Origin: Desulfatirhabdium butyrativorans
GTDB lineage: Bacteria; Desulfobacterota; Desulfobacteria; Desulfobacterales; JAIFKL01
Assembly: GCA_022736535.1 (NCBI GenBank)
Contig: DZCT01000012.1
Coordinates: 1 to 17,041 of the forward strand
Length of the DNA: 17,041 bases
Direction: 5' to 3'
The translations under genes and the position numbers were made by a program. Below, piece by piece: positions 14,405 to 17,041 of this stretch (the stretch's first letter is position 1; every line of letters starts with the position of its first letter). The notes under the pieces are model-generated. The model saw nothing but the letters and a program-made list of their open reading frames with translations, had not been told where the DNA came from and did not search any database.

Positions 14405-14521
14405 TCTCGTTTCCCACGCTCTGCGTGGGAATGCAGCCCGGACGCTCCGCGTCCGTCCGCGTGACAGAGAGCGCATTCCGTGAACGCCGCCGGCGGGACC
14501 TTTCCCACGCGGCGCGCGGGA
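14405..14521. repeat. Degenerate copy of the 123-bp MITE-like element
   Basis: The element starts 10 bp after the glycosyltransferase stop. The left arm, interior (AATGCAGCCCGGACGCTCCG) and middle match the 4864-4986 element closely. The right arm has diverged and lost its end (CCCACGCGGCGCGCGGG). Following it, AACTGTTTAACTCCTAA resembles the sequence after the remnant at 49-69 (AACTGCGTAACTCCTAA), which suggests shared flanking sequence. Confidence 0.7.
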
Positions 14522-14621
14522 TTTATGAGAATCGCAACTGTTTAACTCCTAAGTAAATGCGCTCTTGCCCACTTTTAAAAAAGGGCGGTTCGGGGTTTCC
14601 CCTTCAGAAAAAAAGCGGGAC

Positions 14622-16019
14622 TTAATTTTTCCGTCTGTGACTTTTTTTAGTTTTCTTTTCAGGTGTTGCAATCAATGCCGGCACCGGTTTGATTTCAGGA
14701 TTTGCAGCGAAGTCCGCGGCTGTTTTCTTTTCAGGCATTGCAATCAATGTCGCTGCCGCACAGTTGGTATGGACATTTACAAGCGTGAGAATCGGATCTG
14801 TAACAGGATCAACTGCCAGCAGAAGGACAATTGCAGGCGCAAGCGGAAGCCCCAGTGGATCAAATTCCACCGCCAGCATTGACAGCGCCACCGCGCCGGG
14901 CGCGCCTGCTGCCGAAATGCCGCCGATAACCGAGCCGATCAGTATAATCATCATACTCTGAATCCCCAGGGGGGTTTCATACAACTGGGCAAAGAAAACC
15001 GTTGCAAGCGCAAATGTCATGACTGTACCGTAGCGGCAGAGCGTTATACCGAGCGGCATGACAAAATTTGCGGTTTCCGCCTTCACCGACAGCCCTTCAT
15101 GAAGCTCCCTGAGCGCAGTCGGCATAGCGGCAAAACCGTTTCTTGTGCCGACGGCAATAAACAGTGTATCTTTCAGCTTTTGGAATGTGCTGAAAAAAGA
15201 AAGGCCTGTCGTTATCCGGATAATGACAGCGTTGAGAATAATGATGAAAATCGAGCCGATATAAAGCATCACGACAAATCTTATCATGGCATACAGGACT
15301 TCGACACCTACAAGGGAAACCTGATCCGCCAGCAGGGAACACAGCGCAAAGGGAAGCGCATACATCGCGCTGATAATAATCTTTTCAAAAGCCTGAAATA
15401 TCGCCCGGCAGTTATTGAGAAAATAATCGCCGGTCTCTTTCGGGATGAATGAAATCGCAATACCGAGAATCACCGAAAAAAACAGAATCTTGACATTTTT
15501 GCCGTCGTTTAACGCATTGAAAATATTGGACGGTATCATTTCATATAAATGCCGGATCATACTCGGAGAGGCGTTTTTCTTTTCAAGGGACTCATTAAGG
15601 GAAATTTCTATTTCAGGCGCAAATTCGGCGGCTGACTGGGATTCCGATGCTGTTAAAACTTTACCCAGCGCGACTTTTGCCTGTTTATCCAATTTCGCGC
15701 CGGGTTTTCCGATCAGACCGAGCAGCAGCCCCACAGCGCTGGCAAGTATCAGTCCGCAGATAAACGTGACCAGCAGCCGCGACAGACAGTTGACCGTGCT
15801 TTTGGAGCGTAACAGATTGCAGAGACTCAATATGATTGCCGTACTCATGATCGGAATAACGCACATTTGCAGAAAAGAAAGAAAAAAAGCCCCCAGCGGC
15901 GCAATCTGTTTGGCGGTTTCAGTGAAAAACAGACCGATAACAATGCCTGACGACATTCCGATAAGGATTGAGCAGGGGTGAAGCAGCCATGCCGATATTT
16001 GAATTTTGCCGGTATTCAC
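14622..16019 (-). CDS. Divergent dicarboxylate/amino acid:cation symporter (SDF/Glt family)
   Basis: This roughly 465-residue inner-membrane protein has the SDF layout. TM1 is at about 16-32, followed by further helices. A re-entrant HP1-like segment, VGTRNGFAAMPTAL, lies at 290-303, and TM7 is MPLGITLCRYGTVMTFALAT (321-340). HP2 holds SAAGAPGA (369-376) and TM8 is DPVTDPILTLVNVHTN (404-419). Against archaeal GltPh, the NMDGT of TM7 is CRYGT here. In TM8 the equivalents of D390, D394, T398 and N401 are kept, but R397 is Leu411 and D405 is Asn419. Substrate and ion coupling have therefore probably changed. A charged tail carries a 24-residue duplication. It is translationally linked to the upstream binding-protein gene. 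No ATG fits: GTG 16019 is preferred (AAGGA 12 nt upstream). TTG 16028 would overlap the previous stop by 4 nt, and TTG 16082 would overlap that gene by 58 nt. Confidence 0.9.
   Translation of the reverse strand: MNTGKIQISAWLLHPCSILIGMSSGIVIGLFFTETAKQIAPLGAFFLSFLQMCVIPIMSTAIILSLCNLLRSKSTVNCLSRLLVTFICGLILASAVGLLLGLIGKPGAKLDKQAKVALGKVLTASESQSAAEFAPEIEISLNESLEKKNASPSMIRHLYEMIPSNIFNALNDGKNVKILFFSVILGIAISFIPKETGDYFLNNCRAIFQAFEKIIISAMYALPFALCSLLADQVSLVGVEVLYAMIRFVVMLYIGSIFIIILNAVIIRITTGLSFFSTFQKLKDTLFIAVGTRNGFAAMPTALRELHEGLSVKAETANFVMPLGITLCRYGTVMTFALATVFFAQLYETPLGIQSMMIILIGSVIGGISAAGAPGAVALSMLAVEFDPLGLPLAPAIVLLLAVDPVTDPILTLVNVHTNCAAATLIAMPEKKTAADFAANPEIKPVPALIATPEKKTKKSHRRKN
14650..14752 (-). repeat. 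72-bp in-gene duplication in the symporter tail
   Basis: The segment around GTTTTCTTTTCAGG at 14650 recurs at 14722, a 72-bp offset of exactly 24 codons. It repeats LIAMPEKKT / LIATPEKKT in the cytoplasmic C-terminal tail. The frame is kept. Confidence 0.65.
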
Positions 16020-16024
16020 AGTTG

Positions 16025-16852
16025 TCAATTTTCCTTTTGAACGCTTTTGCTGTATTTTTTCAGGAGTTTGTCCGTTGTCCAATCCGGATGGACAGTTTCA
16101 AGGTACAATTCCAGCCACGAATGCAGATGCGTACTGTCCCAGGGAACAGCCATGGCAATAGGATCCTCGGTATCTTTCAGCACAACGGTCTGAAGATGCA
16201 AAGCGGTTTCCGGTTTTCCGATCACCACTTTTTTGATTTCGATTTCATCATGAAATGCGGCAATCACTTCCCCTTTCAGCACAGCGGCGATAATATCCGG
16301 GTCCCATTCGGGATATTCACGGATTTTTGCCGTCGGAAAAAGCTGTTTTGCAAAAGCGATATATGAAGTGCCGGCTTTGACGCCGATTTCGGAACCGGGA
16401 TGATTGAGGATTTCCATCAGCGTCAACTGCCGCTCCCGCTGCGCCATTCGGATACGGCTGATCAGAAGCCCCTGCCTGAGAATAATATAAGGTCTTGTAA
16501 ATCTGACTTTTTTGGCTCTGTCCAATGTGCGGCTCAACAGCGTGACGGCGACATCTGCTTCGTGTCTGACGATGCCTTCAACAATCTCGGAAAAGGTTTT
16601 GTAATCTCTTTTAAATTCAACTTCAACGCCGAGTTTCTCCGCGATGTCCGTTGACAGTTCCACATCCAGACCGTAAAATTTTCCCTTTTCATCGTGCATG
16701 TAAAAGGGCGGAATGTCATTGACATACATGGCGACAATCAGTTTTCCCCTGTCCATGATTCTCTGAATGTCAGGCGGATATTCCTGAGCCTCAGCCTGAA
16801 CAGAGAGCAGCAGCAACGGCAGAAAGATTGAAACTATTATTTTTACATACAT
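16025..16852 (-). CDS. Periplasmic substrate-binding protein, family 3 (PBPb type)
   Basis: This 275-residue protein has a Sec signal (about 1-22, cleaved near AEA-Q). It then follows the amino-acid-type binding-protein pattern: GKLIVAMYVNDIPPFYM (36-52), GKFYGLDVELSTDIAEKLGV (57-76), VEGIVRHEADVAV (91-103), RFTRPYI (117-123), IGVKAGTSYIAFAKQLFP (156-173) and VIAAFHDE (196-203). Such proteins normally feed ABC importers of polar amino acids or related small anions. No ABC ATPase or permease is nearby. Instead the gene lies directly upstream of, and nearly overlaps, an SDF-type symporter, suggesting that it supplies ligand to that carrier or senses it. The ligand-binding Arg found in amino-acid receptors has a candidate in RFTRPY (Arg117 or Arg120). 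Start ATG 16852 has a modest GGTGA-like site. Strong repeats lie just upstream. Confidence 0.9.
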   Translation of the reverse strand: MYVKIIVSIFLPLLLLSVQAEAQEYPPDIQRIMDRGKLIVAMYVNDIPPFYMHDEKGKFYGLDVELSTDIAEKLGVEVEFKRDYKTFSEIVEGIVRHEADVAVTLLSRTLDRAKKVRFTRPYIILRQGLLISRIRMAQRERQLTLMEILNHPGSEIGVKAGTSYIAFAKQLFPTAKIREYPEWDPDIIAAVLKGEVIAAFHDEIEIKKVVIGKPETALHLQTVVLKDTEDPIAMAVPWDSTHLHSWLELYLETVHPDWTTDKLLKKYSKSVQKEN

Positions 16853-16873
16853 TTTTCACCGCCTTTATTTTCA

Positions 16874-17041
16874 TTCCGGAGTGCTGAAATGAGCGGAGCG
16901 AATTTTAGCACCACTGCTAAAATTTCATTTCAGCACTCCGGAGTACAAAAAATGCTAAAATTTCATTTCAGCACTCCGGAACAGCCTTCCGGAGTGCTGA
17001 AATGAGCGGAGCGAATTTTAGCACCACTGCTAAAATTTCAT
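16874..17041. repeat. Direct plus inverted repeat cluster (CCGGAGTGCTGAAAT family)
   Basis: A 55-nt segment at 16874-16928 is repeated exactly at 16987-17041, where the window ends, with a 113-bp offset. Within the first copy TCCGGAGTGCTGAAATGA faces TCATTTCAGCACTCCGGA (end 16942), and the inner arms AATTTTAGCA/TGCTAAAATT around CCAC make a long hairpin. A third, partial arm (TGCTAAAATTTC... to CTCCGGA) lies at 16953-16980. The cluster abuts the 5' side of the binding-protein gene, so it may affect its promoter. It probably continues past the window. Confidence 0.8.

Noticed and set aside
16874..17041. CRISPR-like array
   Set aside because: The repeats are themselves long hairpins, spacing is irregular, the sequence between copies is mostly another partial repeat arm, and there are no cas genes.

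Overview
The window looks like chromosomal DNA from a gene-sparse, repeat-rich Gram-negative bacterium. The best guess is a Desulfobacterota (former Deltaproteobacteria) lineage such as the Desulfonema/Desulfobacteraceae type. This rests on three things: Sec-type signal peptides with periplasmic binding proteins; TAXI-TRAP and Glt-type transporters beside a transmembrane Ser/Thr kinase with a Cache sensor; and many short inverted-repeat elements in almost every intergenic gap. The taxonomic call is an inference. No rRNA, tRNA, CRISPR array, transposase or phage gene was found.

Layout. Positions 1-919 carry no convincing gene, only repeats and two candidate promoters. At 920-2026 (+) lies an exported protein with two SH3 domains and an AMIN-like C-terminus, bracketed by mirrored repeat modules. 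It converges on a minus-strand run: a large zinc-ribbon/kinase/Cache sensor (4767-2263), a secreted fibre-like protein with a C-terminal S74 auto-chaperone (6396-5068), a U32-family protein (8556-6481), and an acidic hypothetical protein (9239-8721). Next, also on the minus strand, come the two parts of a TAXI-TRAP uptake system: the binding protein (13209-12142) and the fused permease (11695-9620), separated by a 446-bp nest of repeats. A lone plus-strand GT2 glycosyltransferase (about 13555-14394) follows. The last operon, on the minus strand, pairs a family-3-type periplasmic binding protein (16852-16025) with a divergent glutamate/dicarboxylate-type symporter (about 16019-14622). Direct and inverted repeats upstream of it run off the window edge.

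How the genes fit together. The TAXI receptor should deliver an organic anion to the TRAP permease. The binding-protein/SDF-symporter pair looks like a second binding-protein-dependent secondary transport system of an unusual kind, and the symporter has lost several canonical Glt residues. The kinase probably senses an extracytoplasmic ligand through its Cache domain. The S74 fibre protein and the SH3/AMIN protein are envelope or surface proteins. No pathway visibly links all of them.

The strongest unusual signals are: (1) the binding-protein plus divergent SDF operon; (2) two near-identical palindromes inserted in frame inside the U32 gene; (3) the SH3/AMIN gene flanked by collinear inverted modules that could permit inversion; and (4) repeat elements nested inside other repeat elements.
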